Source: CAIUMH01 sp963758555 (GTDB lineage: Bacteria; Actinomycetota; Acidimicrobiia; Acidimicrobiales; RAAP-2). From it: DNA of 64,000 bases. Below the pieces are notes generated by a model. It ran no database searches. It saw only the letters and a list, made by a program, of their open reading frames with translations, and was not told where the DNA came from. Position 1 is the stretch's first letter; every line of letters begins with the position of its first letter. Positions 7,868 to 16,189 of the stretch are shown here, piece by piece. A program made the translations under genes and the position numbers. The stretch spans positions 1-64,000 of the forward strand of contig CAVWVW010000003.1 in the NCBI GenBank assembly GCA_963758555.1, read 5' to 3'.

Positions 7868-9406
7868 GTGAGGGCACTGCTCAGCGTCTACGACAAAGAA
7901 GGGCTCGTCGGGTTCGCTCGAGGCCTTGAAGAGCTCGGCTTCGAGCTGCTGGCCTCGGGCAACACCGCGGCTGCGCTCTTGGAGGCGAAGATCGCGCACC
8001 ATGACGTCGCGTCGGTCACCGGGAGCCCTGAGATGCTCGGCGGGCGGGTCAAGACCCTCCATCCAGCCATCCACGGTGGCATCCTGGCCGATCGCTCAAA
8101 GGCTGAGCACCTGGCTGATCTCGAGGCCAACGGCATCGAGGCGATCGACCTCGTGGTCTGCAACCTCTACCCCTTCACGTCGAACCCTTCGATCGAGCTG
8201 ATCGACGTGGGCGGGCCGACCATGGTCCGCGCGGCGGCCAAGAACTTCGCCCACGTCGGCATCGTCGTCGAGCCCGAGGACTACGAGCAGGTCTTAGCTG
8301 AGCTGCGGTCGGACGGGTCGCTGTCAGCCAGCACTCGAGGGACCTTGGCCCGCAAGGCCTTCGCTCACACGGCGGCGTATGACGCGGCGATCGTGGAGTG
8401 GCTCAACGGCGGCGGGCCCGACGGCACGACCGCGGATGACGACGAGGTGCTTCCCGAGGCGATCCCGCTCGTGCTCGAGCGGGCCGAGATCCTCCGCTAC
8501 GGGGAGAACCCGCACCAGCGGGGAGCTCGCTACCGCGTCAGCGGCCAAGCGTCCTGGTGGGACGAGGTCACCCAGCACGCGGGCACGGCCCTGAGCTACC
8601 TCAACCTCTTCGACGCCGACGCTGCGTGGCGCTTGGTCCACGAGCTCTCGGCTGACGCCGGCGGCTTGCCGGCTGCGGCGATCATGAAGCACGCCAACGC
8701 CTGCGGGGCGTCAGTGGCAGAGCAGGTGGCCGAGGCCTTCAGTGCCGCGCTGGCCGCGGATCCCCTGTCGGCCTTCGGTGGGATCGTGGCGCTCTCCGAG
8801 CCGATCACCGACGAGATCGCAGCTCTCATCGCCGAGGGACCGCAGGCCGACGTGATCATCGCCCCAGCGATCACCGCTGAGGCCGTCGAGACCCTTCGCT
8901 CTCGACGCAAGGCCACACGACTGCTCAGCGCCCCTGCGCCTGAGAGCCCTGCTCGTCAGATCCGCTCGCTCGGGACGAGCTTCTTGGTCCAAGGCTGGGA
9001 TGAGATCGTGAAGCCACCGTCCTCATGGACCGTCGTGACGGAGCGCGCGCCGAGCACCCAGGAGTGGGAGGACCTCACCGTGGCATGGCGAGTGTGCGCG
9101 CGGACCACCTCGAACGCCATCGCACTCGCCCGAGGGGGCAAAGCGGTGGGCATCGGCGCAGGGCAGCAGTCGCGCGTGGTGGCTGCGGAGCTGGCGGTGA
9201 CCAAGGCGGGCGAGGAGGCGGTGGGCTCCGCCGGCGCCTCTGACGCCTTCTTCCCCTTCCCCGATGGCCTCGAGGTGCTCCTCACCGCTGGCGTCACCGC
9301 CATCGTGCAACCAGGTGGCTCGATCCGAGATGACGAGGTCACGCGCGTGGCGGACGAGGCAGGTGTCACGATGGTTCACACCGGCGAACGCCACTTCCGC
9401 CACTAG
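7868..9406 (+). CDS. purH: Bifunctional AICAR formyltransferase / IMP cyclohydrolase
   Basis: 512 residues from a GTG start preceded by AGGAGG-like sequence (7856-7861). The N-terminal ~195 residues are the IMP cyclohydrolase (MGS-like) domain with 'FELLASGNTAAAL' and 'TGSPEMLGGRVKTLHPAIHGG'. The remainder is the AICAR transformylase domain, with 'LRYGENPHQRGARY' and 'IMKHANACGAS' (Lys and His of the active site) and C-terminal 'SDAFFPFPDGLEVL' and 'VQPGGSIRDDEV'. It performs the last two steps of IMP synthesis. It is intact, full length, and lies between purN and folD. Confidence 0.96.
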   Translation: MRALLSVYDKEGLVGFARGLEELGFELLASGNTAAALLEAKIAHHDVASVTGSPEMLGGRVKTLHPAIHGGILADRSKAEHLADLEANGIEAIDLVVCNLYPFTSNPSIELIDVGGPTMVRAAAKNFAHVGIVVEPEDYEQVLAELRSDGSLSASTRGTLARKAFAHTAAYDAAIVEWLNGGGPDGTTADDDEVLPEAIPLVLERAEILRYGENPHQRGARYRVSGQASWWDEVTQHAGTALSYLNLFDADAAWRLVHELSADAGGLPAAAIMKHANACGASVAEQVAEAFSAALAADPLSAFGGIVALSEPITDEIAALIAEGPQADVIIAPAITAEAVETLRSRRKATRLLSAPAPESPARQIRSLGTSFLVQGWDEIVKPPSSWTVVTERAPSTQEWEDLTVAWRVCARTTSNAIALARGGKAVGIGAGQQSRVVAAELAVTKAGEEAVGSAGASDAFFPFPDGLEVLLTAGVTAIVQPGGSIRDDEVTRVADEAGVTMVHTGERHFRH

Positions 9407-9416
9407 GAGAGACGAC

Positions 9417-10271
9417 ATGACCGCACAGCTGCTCGACGGCGAGAAGGTTGCCGGACGGATCAAGATGGAGGTCGCCGACAGGGTGGCGCGCCTCAGAGCA
9501 GATGGCCGACGAGTCGCGCTCGGCACGATCTTGGTCGGCGAAGACGGCCCTTCGGCCAAGTACGTGGCGATGAAGCACGCCGACTGCGCCGAGGTGGGCA
9601 TCGAGTCCGCCCACGTGCACCTGGGCGCTGACGCCAGCCAGGCTGACGTGCTCGACGCAATTCGAGCCATGAACGAGGATCCGGTGATCGCGTCGATCCT
9701 GGTGCAGCTGCCCATGCCCAGAGGGATCGATGAAGAGCAGGTGCTCTTGGCGGTCGATCCGGCGAAGGACGTCGATGGGCTGCACCCTGTGAACCTCGGC
9801 AAGCTGGTCATGGGGGCACCAGGACCGTTGCCGTGCACGCCGGCTGGCATCGTGGAGCTCTTGGCGGCGCACCACGTCGCCGTCGAGGGCAAGCACGTCG
9901 TGATCATCGGCCGAGGGCTCACCATCGGGCGCCCTCTGGCGCTGCTCATGGCCATGAAGCGCCCCGGCTGCAACGCTGCGGTCACGGTGGTGCACACCGG
10001 CGTCGACGACATGGCCTCACTGGTGAGGCAGGCTGACGTGGTGGTCGCGGCCGCCGGCGTCGCCGGCCTGGTGACCAAGGACATGATCAAGCCGGGTGCA
10101 GCCGTCGTCGCTGCGGGCACGAGCTGGGAAGGGAAGCGTCTCATGAGCGACGTCGCCGAGGAGGTGGCCGAGGTGGCGGCCTGGATCTCACCGAGGATCG
10201 GGGGCGTGGGCCCGATGACGCGCGCCATGCTGCTGCGCAACGCCATCGCCGCTGCGGAGCGCGGGCAGTGA
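9417..10271 (+). CDS. folD: Bifunctional methylene-THF dehydrogenase / methenyl-THF cyclohydrolase
   Basis: 284 residues. ATG 9417 is chosen because it starts 'MTAQLLDGEKVAGRIK', the normal FolD N-terminus; the longer open frame upstream overlaps purH. Catalytic Lys lies in 'SAKYVAMKHADCAEVGI' (~45), substrate-site motif in 'ILVQLPMPRGIDE' (~95), and the NADP site in 'VVIIGRGLTIGRPLALLM' (~160-180). 'PGGVGPMT' of the family appears as 'IGGVGPMTRAML'. It interconverts 5,10-methylene-THF and 10-formyl-THF, supplying PurN and PurH upstream and MetF downstream. Its stop overlaps the next start by 4 bp. Confidence 0.95.
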   Translation: MTAQLLDGEKVAGRIKMEVADRVARLRADGRRVALGTILVGEDGPSAKYVAMKHADCAEVGIESAHVHLGADASQADVLDAIRAMNEDPVIASILVQLPMPRGIDEEQVLLAVDPAKDVDGLHPVNLGKLVMGAPGPLPCTPAGIVELLAAHHVAVEGKHVVIIGRGLTIGRPLALLMAMKRPGCNAAVTVVHTGVDDMASLVRQADVVVAAAGVAGLVTKDMIKPGAAVVAAGTSWEGKRLMSDVAEEVAEVAAWISPRIGGVGPMTRAMLLRNAIAAAERGQ

Positions 10272-10645
10272 GCCCCGAGCTGGATGCCAAGGGTCGTGAG
10301 TTCGACGTCCGCCCTTGGGGCTCCTACGTGGTCTTGGACGCAGAGGAGGCTGACCACAAGGTCAAGCGCATCGAGGTCACCCCGCAGAAGCGGCTGAGCT
10401 ACCAGAGCCACGCCAAGCGCTCGGAGCACTGGTTCATCGTGGCAGGCACCGCCAAGGTCACCTTGGACGGCGTCGATCACCTCCTCGAGGCGGGGCACGC
10501 CGTCGACATCCCTGTGGGCACCGCACATCGCTGCGAGAACCCGGGCGATGAGACCCTCGTGTTCATCGAGGTCCAGTACGGCACCTACTTCGGTGAGGAC
10601 GACATCGTCCGCTACGAGGATGACTACGGTCGCGCAGGCACCTGA
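10268..10645 (+). CDS. Cupin protein like the type II mannose-6-phosphate isomerase domain
   Basis: 125 residues, a single cupin. 'VRPWGSYVVLDAEE', 'SYQSHAKRSEHWFIVAGTA' (metal-binding His/Glu/His set), 'AVDIPVGTAHRCENPG' and 'FIEVQYGTYFGEDDIVRYEDDYGR' match the C-terminal phosphomannose isomerase domain normally fused to a GDP-mannose pyrophosphorylase. Here it stands alone. It overlaps folD by 4 bp (GTGA) and precedes metF by 21 bp, so it is embedded in a one-carbon operon. It may isomerise mannose-6-phosphate/fructose-6-phosphate for envelope sugars, but activity of the stand-alone domain is not established by sequence. Confidence 0.75.
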   Translation: MSPELDAKGREFDVRPWGSYVVLDAEEADHKVKRIEVTPQKRLSYQSHAKRSEHWFIVAGTAKVTLDGVDHLLEAGHAVDIPVGTAHRCENPGDETLVFIEVQYGTYFGEDDIVRYEDDYGRAGT

Positions 10646-10666
10646 GCGAGGCGGGGGGAGCGTGAG

Positions 10667-11530
10667 GTGACGGCAATAGCGGAGCTCTTGGCTTCTTCGC
10701 GCACGGTGAGCTTCGAGTTCTTCCCGCCCAAGTCGAACCGCGAGGCAGCGACCTTGGAGACGACGCTGCGCGAGCTTGAGCCGCTCGAGCCGTCCTTCGT
10801 CTCGGTCACCTATCGGGGCGGCGCGGAGTCGCGTCGGCGCACCTTCGACCTCGTGGCCACGATGAAGCAGTCGACGACGCTCGAGCCCATGGCGCACCTC
10901 ATCTGCGTCGCCCACAGCCGAGCCGAGCTCACCGAGATCCTCGAGAGCTACCAAGGCGTCGGGGTGGAGAACCTGATGGCCCTCGGCGGCGATCCGCCCT
11001 CCGACCCTGGTGCTCCGATCGGCGAGCTGGCCTACGCCTCAGAGCTCGTCGAGCTGGCACGATCGCTCGGCGGCTTCTCGATCGGGGTGGCGGCCCATCC
11101 ATCGGGCCACCCTCGCTCAACCTCGATGCCCGCGGATCGTGACTTCCTGGCCGCCAAGCTCCGCATGGCGGACTTTGCGGTCACGCAGTTCTTCTTCGGC
11201 ATCGATGAGTACCTGGGCCTGGTGACTGACCTCGACGAGCGTCGGGTGGACAAGCCCGTCCTGCCGGGGATCATGCCGGTGACCTCGATGGCCTCGGTCC
11301 CGAGGATGGCGCTCATGGGCGCTCCGGTCCCCTCATGGGCCGTCAGCCGGCTAGAAGACGCTGATCGAAAGGGCGGCAAGGAGGCCGTTCGAGCCGAAGG
11401 GATCCTGCTCGCCACCGAGCTGTGCGCGGCCCTCTTGGAGCAAGGAGCGCCGGGTCTGCACTTCTACACGCTCAACCACTCCTCAGCGACCCGCGAGATC
11501 GCCAGCGCGCTCGGTCTCGCCCAGCGCTGA
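10667..11530 (+). CDS. metF: 5,10-methylenetetrahydrofolate reductase
   Basis: 287 residues from GTG. TIM barrel of the MTHFR family: 'TVSFEFFPPKSNREAATL' (catalytic Glu region, ~14-30), 'PSFVSVTYRGGAESR', 'MAHLICVAHSRAEL', 'NLMALGGDPPS' (FAD contact), and 'DFAVTQFFFGIDEYL' with 'PVLPGIMPVTSMA'. It reduces methylene-THF to methyl-THF for methionine synthesis and shares its substrate with FolD encoded just upstream. The length is typical of bacterial MetF (about 290-300). It ends the one-carbon operon; mdh follows after 88 bp with its own likely promoter. Confidence 0.93.
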   Translation: MTAIAELLASSRTVSFEFFPPKSNREAATLETTLRELEPLEPSFVSVTYRGGAESRRRTFDLVATMKQSTTLEPMAHLICVAHSRAELTEILESYQGVGVENLMALGGDPPSDPGAPIGELAYASELVELARSLGGFSIGVAAHPSGHPRSTSMPADRDFLAAKLRMADFAVTQFFFGIDEYLGLVTDLDERRVDKPVLPGIMPVTSMASVPRMALMGAPVPSWAVSRLEDADRKGGKEAVRAEGILLATELCAALLEQGAPGLHFYTLNHSSATREIASALGLAQR

Positions 11531-11582
11531 GCGGGGGCCAAGCGACCCAGCATCTCGAGCGCCAGCCTGGCATCTCGCGGTA

Positions 11583-11609
11583 GGAACACCCCTCAAATGG
11601 GGGTACATT
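11583..11609 (+). promoter_or_regulatory. Candidate promoter of mdh
   Basis: GGAAC at 11583-11587 is followed 15 bp later by GTACATT (11603-11609), 10 bp before the mdh ATG. GGAAC is reminiscent of ECF-sigma -35 elements, while TACATT could serve as a housekeeping -10. The GC-rich inverted repeat CCCCT...GGGGG between them may be coincidental. Weak evidence. Confidence 0.25.
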
Positions 11610-11618
11610 GAGGTTCTT

Positions 11619-12615
11619 ATGGCTACCTCTCCCGTCCACGTCACCGTCACCGGCGCTGCAGGCCAGATCGGCTACCAGCTCCTCTTCCGCATCGCCTCGG
11701 GCCAGCTGCTCGGACCCGACACTCCGGTGGTCCTGCGCCTCCTTGAGATCGAGCCCGGCATGAAGGCGCTCCAGGGCGTCGTCATGGAGCTTGATGACTG
11801 CGCCTTCCCGCTGCTCGCTGGCATCGAGGCCACCACCGACCTCGACGTGGCCTTCGACGGCACGTCCTGGGCGCTGCTCGTGGGCTCGATCCCTCGCAAG
11901 GCCGGGATGGAGCGCGGAGACCTGCTCAGCGTCAACGGCGGCATCTTCAAGCCCCAAGGCCAGGCCATCGCCAAGAACGCGGCGTCTGACGTGCGTGTCT
12001 TGGTGGTCGGCAACCCGTGCAACACCAACTGCCTCATCGCCAAGGAGAACGCCAAGGACGTCCCGGCGGATCGCTGGTTCGCCATGACGCGCCTCGACCA
12101 GAACCGCGCTCGAGTCCCAGCTCGCCCAGAAGGCCGGCGCACCGGTGGCCGACGTGAAGAACCTGGCCATCTGGGGCAACCACTCGGCCACCCAGTTCCC
12201 CGACTTCGCCAACGCCACCATCGGCGACCTCGCCGTTCCGAAGGTCATCGACGACGAGGCGTGGCTCCAGGGCACCTTCATCGAGACCGTTCAGAAGCGT
12301 GGTGCGGCGATCATCGAAGCAAGGGGAGCGTCGTCCGCTGCCTCTGCGGCCAGTGCGGCGATCGACACGGTGGTGGGGCTTCGGACTGCCACGGCACCTG
12401 GCGACTGCGTCTCGGTGGCTCTCAGCTCTGAGGGCCAGTACGGGGTGCCGGAGGGCTTGATCTTCGGGTACCCGGTCGTCGCCGATGGCGCTGGCGGCCA
12501 CGAGGTGATCAGCGGCGTGAGCCACGACGAGTTCGCCCAGGCTCGCATCGCCGTGACGCTCAACGAGCTCGTCGAAGAGCGCGACGCGGTCAAGGAGCTC
12601 GGCCTCATCGGCTGA
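11619..12615 (+). pseudogene. mdh: Malate dehydrogenase, interrupted by a one-base frameshift
   Basis: The first 164 codons encode the NAD-binding half ('VTVTGAAGQIGYQLLF', 'LLVGSIPRKAGMERGDLL', 'VLVVGNPCNTNCLIA', 'MTRLDQNRA'). The frame is lost at 12109-12111, where one extra C follows GCT, and resumes one base later as 'ESQLAQKAGAPVADVKNL'. The second half holds the catalytic histidine ('IWGNHSATQFPDF') and runs to a stop at 12613-12615. Removing one base gives 331 residues, the normal length for the LDH-like MDH type 2 found in actinobacteria. No other defect is seen, so a sequence error is as likely as a real mutation. It oxidises malate to oxaloacetate in the TCA cycle. Confidence 0.85.
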
Positions 12616-12954
12616 GAGTCCACGAGGCCGTCTTCGGCCCGTCGGAATCTGGCGGCTGAGCGGTCAGCGCAACCCGATCCCTCCGGGGTCATCTAGCCGC
12701 GACGGGCGAGCGCCGAGCCTCGTTGGCATGGCTTTGACGGCACGCTCGGCGGTTGAAGGAGTCTCGCTGGAGAAACCCACCCGCAGGGTGCCCCAAGGGC
12801 TGCGAAGGCTGCCCACCGCAGCTTGTGATTTCAGGGAAGCAGACCTCATCAAAATTAAAACTTGACTATTTCCATCATATTTATTAAACAACTGGAGATT
12901 CACCCGGCCAAAGGGTCGGGATCCATCTGATGGAGAGGAAGAAGGAGAGATCGG
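12616..12954. other. Intergenic region between mdh and the surface-protein block
   Basis: About 340 bp. The first 220 bp is GC-rich with no convincing gene. 12850-12890 is strikingly AT-rich for this genome and holds the promoter listed separately. An RBS-like AAGAAGGAGAG precedes the ATG at 12955. A single TTCACCCGG (12899-12907) resembles half of an actinobacterial PHO box, but the required direct repeat is absent. Confidence 0.5.
12862..12890 (+). promoter_or_regulatory. Candidate promoter of surface protein gene A1
   Basis: TTGACT (12862-12867), a 17-bp AT-rich spacer, and TAAACA (12885-12890) lie about 65 bp upstream of the A1 ATG. The sudden AT richness supports a real promoter. Confidence 0.45.
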
Positions 12955-14126
12955 ATGAGATACACCACGAGCCTCAAGCTCGGCCTGGGCGGGGTGCTGC
13001 TCGCAGGGGTCACCCTGGGAGTGAGCGGCATCGCAGCCGCTGACTATGAGCCCTCGTCGACGGACGTAGTCGCTGTGACGGGTGACACCCCGCAGTTCGC
13101 GCTGCAGTTCTTGTCCGATGGCGACTACAACGGCGATGCCGGCTTCAACTCGTCGGGCTCCTACAACAAGCTCGTCAGCTTCAACGCCACGGCCGACGGC
13201 AACGCCCGCTCTGCCTACGCGCAGGGCTCGACCCAGGCCTCTCCGATCGCCCTGAACCCCACCGACGTGCTGCGGGCGGGGACCTTCCCGGTCCAGCGGG
13301 TCCAGTCCTCGGGTGCGGCGATCACCGCGTTGCTCAACGACACCGGCGCCCAGGAGACGATCAACTTCATCGGCTCCTCGACGCTGCCGACCTCGGCCCA
13401 GCAGAACCAGGCCTCGACCAACGGCTGGGGCTACCTCCACGTGGTGCGAGCTCGGCACCGACGCCGTGCAGATCGCCACCGCCTCGGTCGACCAACGCCC
13501 CGGCGGGTCTCTCGGCTGCCGAGCTGGTCAAGATCTACAACGGGACCTACACGACCTGGGGTCAGATCCCTGGCTACGCAGGGGCCGCCCCGTCCGACAC
13601 CATCATCCCGGAGATCCCGCCGAGCTCGTCAGCGATCTACAAGACCCTCACGGCTGATCTCAAGAGCGCCAACGGCGGCACGGCGGTGTCCCTCGGCTCG
13701 GACGTCAAGACCGTCGAGCAGAACGACCCGACGGCCATCACCGGAGCCACGACCCCCGCAGACGCCATCGTCCCGTTCTCACAGGCTCGCTTCAACCTGT
13801 GGACCGACGGCTACTTCCACAACCCCGCTACAGCGTTCCCTGGCTCGTCGACGGCATTGAGCTCGGGTATCAAGCTCCTCAGCGGCGCAACACCTGACTC
13901 CGGCACGGTCTACTCGAGCCCCATCGCCGACTACGTCATCTTCCGTCAGTCGGATCTGGCGAGCACCACGGCCTTCGAGCCAGGCGGGACAAAGAACTGG
14001 GTCCAGACGCTGTTCTCAAGCGCAAGCGGCACGCCGCTCGTCAAGTCGGCCATCGGCCAGTCGCTGATCGCGGCCTCTGGTGTGACCCCCAGCTACCAGG
14101 ACCTCGGTGACGTCTCCGCAGGCTGA
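12955..14126 (+). pseudogene. Secreted PstS-like substrate-binding protein A1, two frameshifts
   Basis: Reconstructed length is 389 residues. It has a signal peptide ('RYTTSLKLGLGGVLLAGV...AAADYE'). The mature part begins 'VVAVTGDTPQFALQFLSDGD'; the segment 'LSAAELVKIYNGTYTTWGQIPG' matches the hinge motif of PstS-type phosphate-binding proteins, and the fold appears to be a type II periplasmic binding protein. One extra C near 13445 and one extra G near 13487 break the frame; comparison with paralogue A2 (17521-18697) shows both positions clearly. Removing them joins all three frame segments through to 'YQDLGDVSAG'. No lipobox or membrane anchor is visible, so the product would be secreted and perhaps held by partners. 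It is followed by a strong hairpin and gene B1. Ligand unknown; phosphate is a guess from fold and the nearby pst operon. Confidence 0.65.
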
Positions 14127-14158
14127 TCGACCGCTCGGCTCAGCCAACGAGGCCGCGT

Positions 14159-14197
14159 CGGGTCGACACGAGCAGTCCCCCTCCTCGTGTCGACCCG
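14159..14197 (+). terminator. Hairpin terminator after A1
   Basis: A perfect 14-bp stem (arms 14159-14172 and 14184-14197, core GGTCGACACGAG) with an 11-nt loop, 33 bp after the A1 stop. There is no T-run, as is common in high-GC actinobacteria. Just upstream, 14137-14154 still carries the left arm of the different hairpin found intact after A2. Confidence 0.55.
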
Positions 14198-14342
14198 CCG
14201 GGGGCCAGCGATGTTGACCTCACATGACACCGCCATCTCGGTCTGTATCGAGGGTCGAGACCATCGACCGGACTGAGCGAGACAGCACCAAGCAGGCCTA
14301 ACAACACCACAAAGCACCAGATCAACAACAGGAGAAGAACAC

Positions 14343-16061
14343 ATGTATCGATTCAGAAAGGTGATCGCCGCCACGGTGGTCACCGCACTCAGCGCCGGGG
14401 GAGCAGCCATCGGCCTCGTCAACCCGGCAGGGGCCGTAGGCCTCCCTTGGGGGAGCGAGCCGAACTCCGCTGGCTCCCTGGCGTTCTTCAACGCCCAAGG
14501 CCAGCAGATCACGGGAGGCAACTTGACCGACGCGCCACTTGCGGCGTACGTCGAAGGCTCGGTCGCCCTTCGTGCCAACGACACCAAGGCAACCCTGTTC
14601 GCCTACACCCCCGTCAATGGTGTGGCTCCGGGCGCGTGGAGCGGCGAGCAGCTCTCGGGCTCGACGGTCTACCCGAACGCCTCGGCGCCCGGCGCGCTTG
14701 CCTCGGCGACGCTGCCAATCGTCAGCGGTGCCGGAACCGACGCGAGCCTCAGCAGCTACATCGGTGACCTGCCAAACACGGACACCTCCTCCGATGGCTA
14801 CGCAGGTCTCTACGAGCTTCGCCTCAAGACGGCGGCGCAAGGCGTGTCGCAGACGGCGACCTACGACTCGGCGGTGATTCAGGTATCGGGATCGACATGG
14901 TCGGTCATCTCGCCGGCTCCTGCGCTGACGGCAACTACCACGACGCTGACGTCAAGCCCGTCAACGACGGCGGTGGGTGGTACGTCGGTCTCATTGACAG
15001 CCACCGTCTCCCCTTGGGCACCTGGCTCCGTCCAGTTCAAGGTCGGGAGCCAGAATCTGGGCTCGCCGGTGACGGTCAGCGGGGGCACAGCGCAGCTGTC
15101 GACCTCAAGCCTGCCCGTCGGCACCGACAGCCTGAGCGCCGTGTTTACGCCAGCGCAGTTCTCCGCGTACAGCCCGTCGACCGGCAGCGAGTCGCTCTCG
15201 GTCACCGCGCCGCCCGCGGCGTCGACGACCACCGCCCTCTCGGTCAACCCGAGCACGGCAGTGGCAGACAGCGCTGTGGGGATCACCGCCAACGTCTCGA
15301 ACGCAGGCGGAGCACTTGGCGCAGGTGATGGTTCAGTGACCTTCTACGACGACGGCAGCGACTCAAGTGGCCAGATCACGAGCAACAGCGTGAACTTGGG
15401 CTCCGTCGCTCTAGGGTCGAATGGAGCTGCAGTTCTGAACTTTGGCTCGTTCGCCACCGGTTCGCACTACCTCGTGGCGAGCTTCGTGCCGACGAACTCC
15501 GTCGTCAACGCTGCTTCGACGTCCTCCGCGGTGCTCTTCACGGCGACAGCGCCGACGTCAGCGCCTGCCACGGCGGGGGTCGACGTGACCATCCCGTCGG
15601 GCGCTCTGACCATCTCGACGCCTTACAGCGCTTCGAATCCGTTCCAGCTGGGCACGGCGGTGCTCAGCCCGAGCAATGGTCAGTTCACCGCTTCCGCCCC
15701 GTTCGGCAGCGCCACCAACCCGGCTCAGGGCGTCACGATCACCGATACCCGAGCCGGCGAGCAGCCATGGTCGGCAGCCGTGACGGCAACGAACTTCTCC
15801 GATGCATCGGGAGACACCATCCCAGCATCTGATCTGACGTTCACGGACGTGGCGGCGAGCTTCTTGGCGGGCAATGCTCTCCAGAGCGGGAGCATCGTGA
15901 CGACTGACGTGGCCAACGGACTGTCCGGTGGACCCCACGTCTTCGCTTCGGCGGCTCAAGGCGATGGCTCTGTGTACATTGACGGCCTTCTCTCGTTGGC
16001 AGCACCTTCGTCGGTCAAGGCGGGCAACTACGTCGCCACGCTGACGTTCACCATCACCTAG
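14343..16061 (+). CDS. Secreted surface protein B1: novel N-terminal domain, Ig-like repeats, WxL-like C-terminal domain
   Basis: 572 residues with a good RBS (AGGAGAAG) and a signal peptide cleaved near 'NPAGAVG'. Residues ~36-185 are the domain shared with B2 and B3 (landmarks 'GQQITGG', 'AWSGEQL', 'DGYAGLYELRLKT', 'VIQVSGSTWS'). Residues ~195-400 hold two bacterial Ig-like domains ('TTLTSSPSTTAVGGTSVSLTA', 'TTALSVNPSTAVADSAVGI'). The C-terminal ~160 residues ('VDVTIPSGALTIS...ITDTRAGEQPWSAAVTATNF') resemble a WxL-type domain, with the W-x-A/L position in PWSAAV. WxL domains bind peptidoglycan or a WxL-interacting protein, and such a protein is encoded next (C). The reading frame is intact, unlike its neighbours. 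Confidence 0.7.
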   Translation: MYRFRKVIAATVVTALSAGGAAIGLVNPAGAVGLPWGSEPNSAGSLAFFNAQGQQITGGNLTDAPLAAYVEGSVALRANDTKATLFAYTPVNGVAPGAWSGEQLSGSTVYPNASAPGALASATLPIVSGAGTDASLSSYIGDLPNTDTSSDGYAGLYELRLKTAAQGVSQTATYDSAVIQVSGSTWSVISPAPALTATTTTLTSSPSTTAVGGTSVSLTATVSPWAPGSVQFKVGSQNLGSPVTVSGGTAQLSTSSLPVGTDSLSAVFTPAQFSAYSPSTGSESLSVTAPPAASTTTALSVNPSTAVADSAVGITANVSNAGGALGAGDGSVTFYDDGSDSSGQITSNSVNLGSVALGSNGAAVLNFGSFATGSHYLVASFVPTNSVVNAASTSSAVLFTATAPTSAPATAGVDVTIPSGALTISTPYSASNPFQLGTAVLSPSNGQFTASAPFGSATNPAQGVTITDTRAGEQPWSAAVTATNFSDASGDTIPASDLTFTDVAASFLAGNALQSGSIVTTDVANGLSGGPHVFASAAQGDGSVYIDGLLSLAAPSSVKAGNYVATLTFTIT

Positions 16062-16133
16062 CCCGACGTTTCCTGGGCGCCCGGACGGGTGGGCGGCGGT
16101 GCGGCCGTCGTCCACTCGTCCGCGTCCGGAGAC

Positions 16134-16161
16134 TTGTCAGCACCCCAAAATCAAGTATCTT
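16134..16161 (+). promoter_or_regulatory. Candidate promoter of gene C
   Basis: TTGTCA (16134-16139), 16-bp spacer, TATCTT (16156-16161), in an AT-rich stretch 29 bp before the ATG at 16190. It resembles a housekeeping sigma promoter. Confidence 0.45.
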
Positions 16162-16189
16162 CATCGATTTTTTAGAGATTCAGGACCCC

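Noticed and set aside
10646..10666. Riboswitch before metF
   Set aside because: Only 21 bp lie between the cupin gene and metF, too short for any known riboswitch.
9023..10954. 643-codon open frame antisense to purH, folD and the cupin gene
   Set aside because: It has no recognisable domains, is Ala/Ser/Arg-rich as expected for an antisense frame in high-GC DNA, and covers three well-supported genes.
12897..12907. Possible PHO box upstream of A1
   Set aside because: Only one TTCACCCGG unit is present; PHO boxes need direct repeats at 11-bp spacing.
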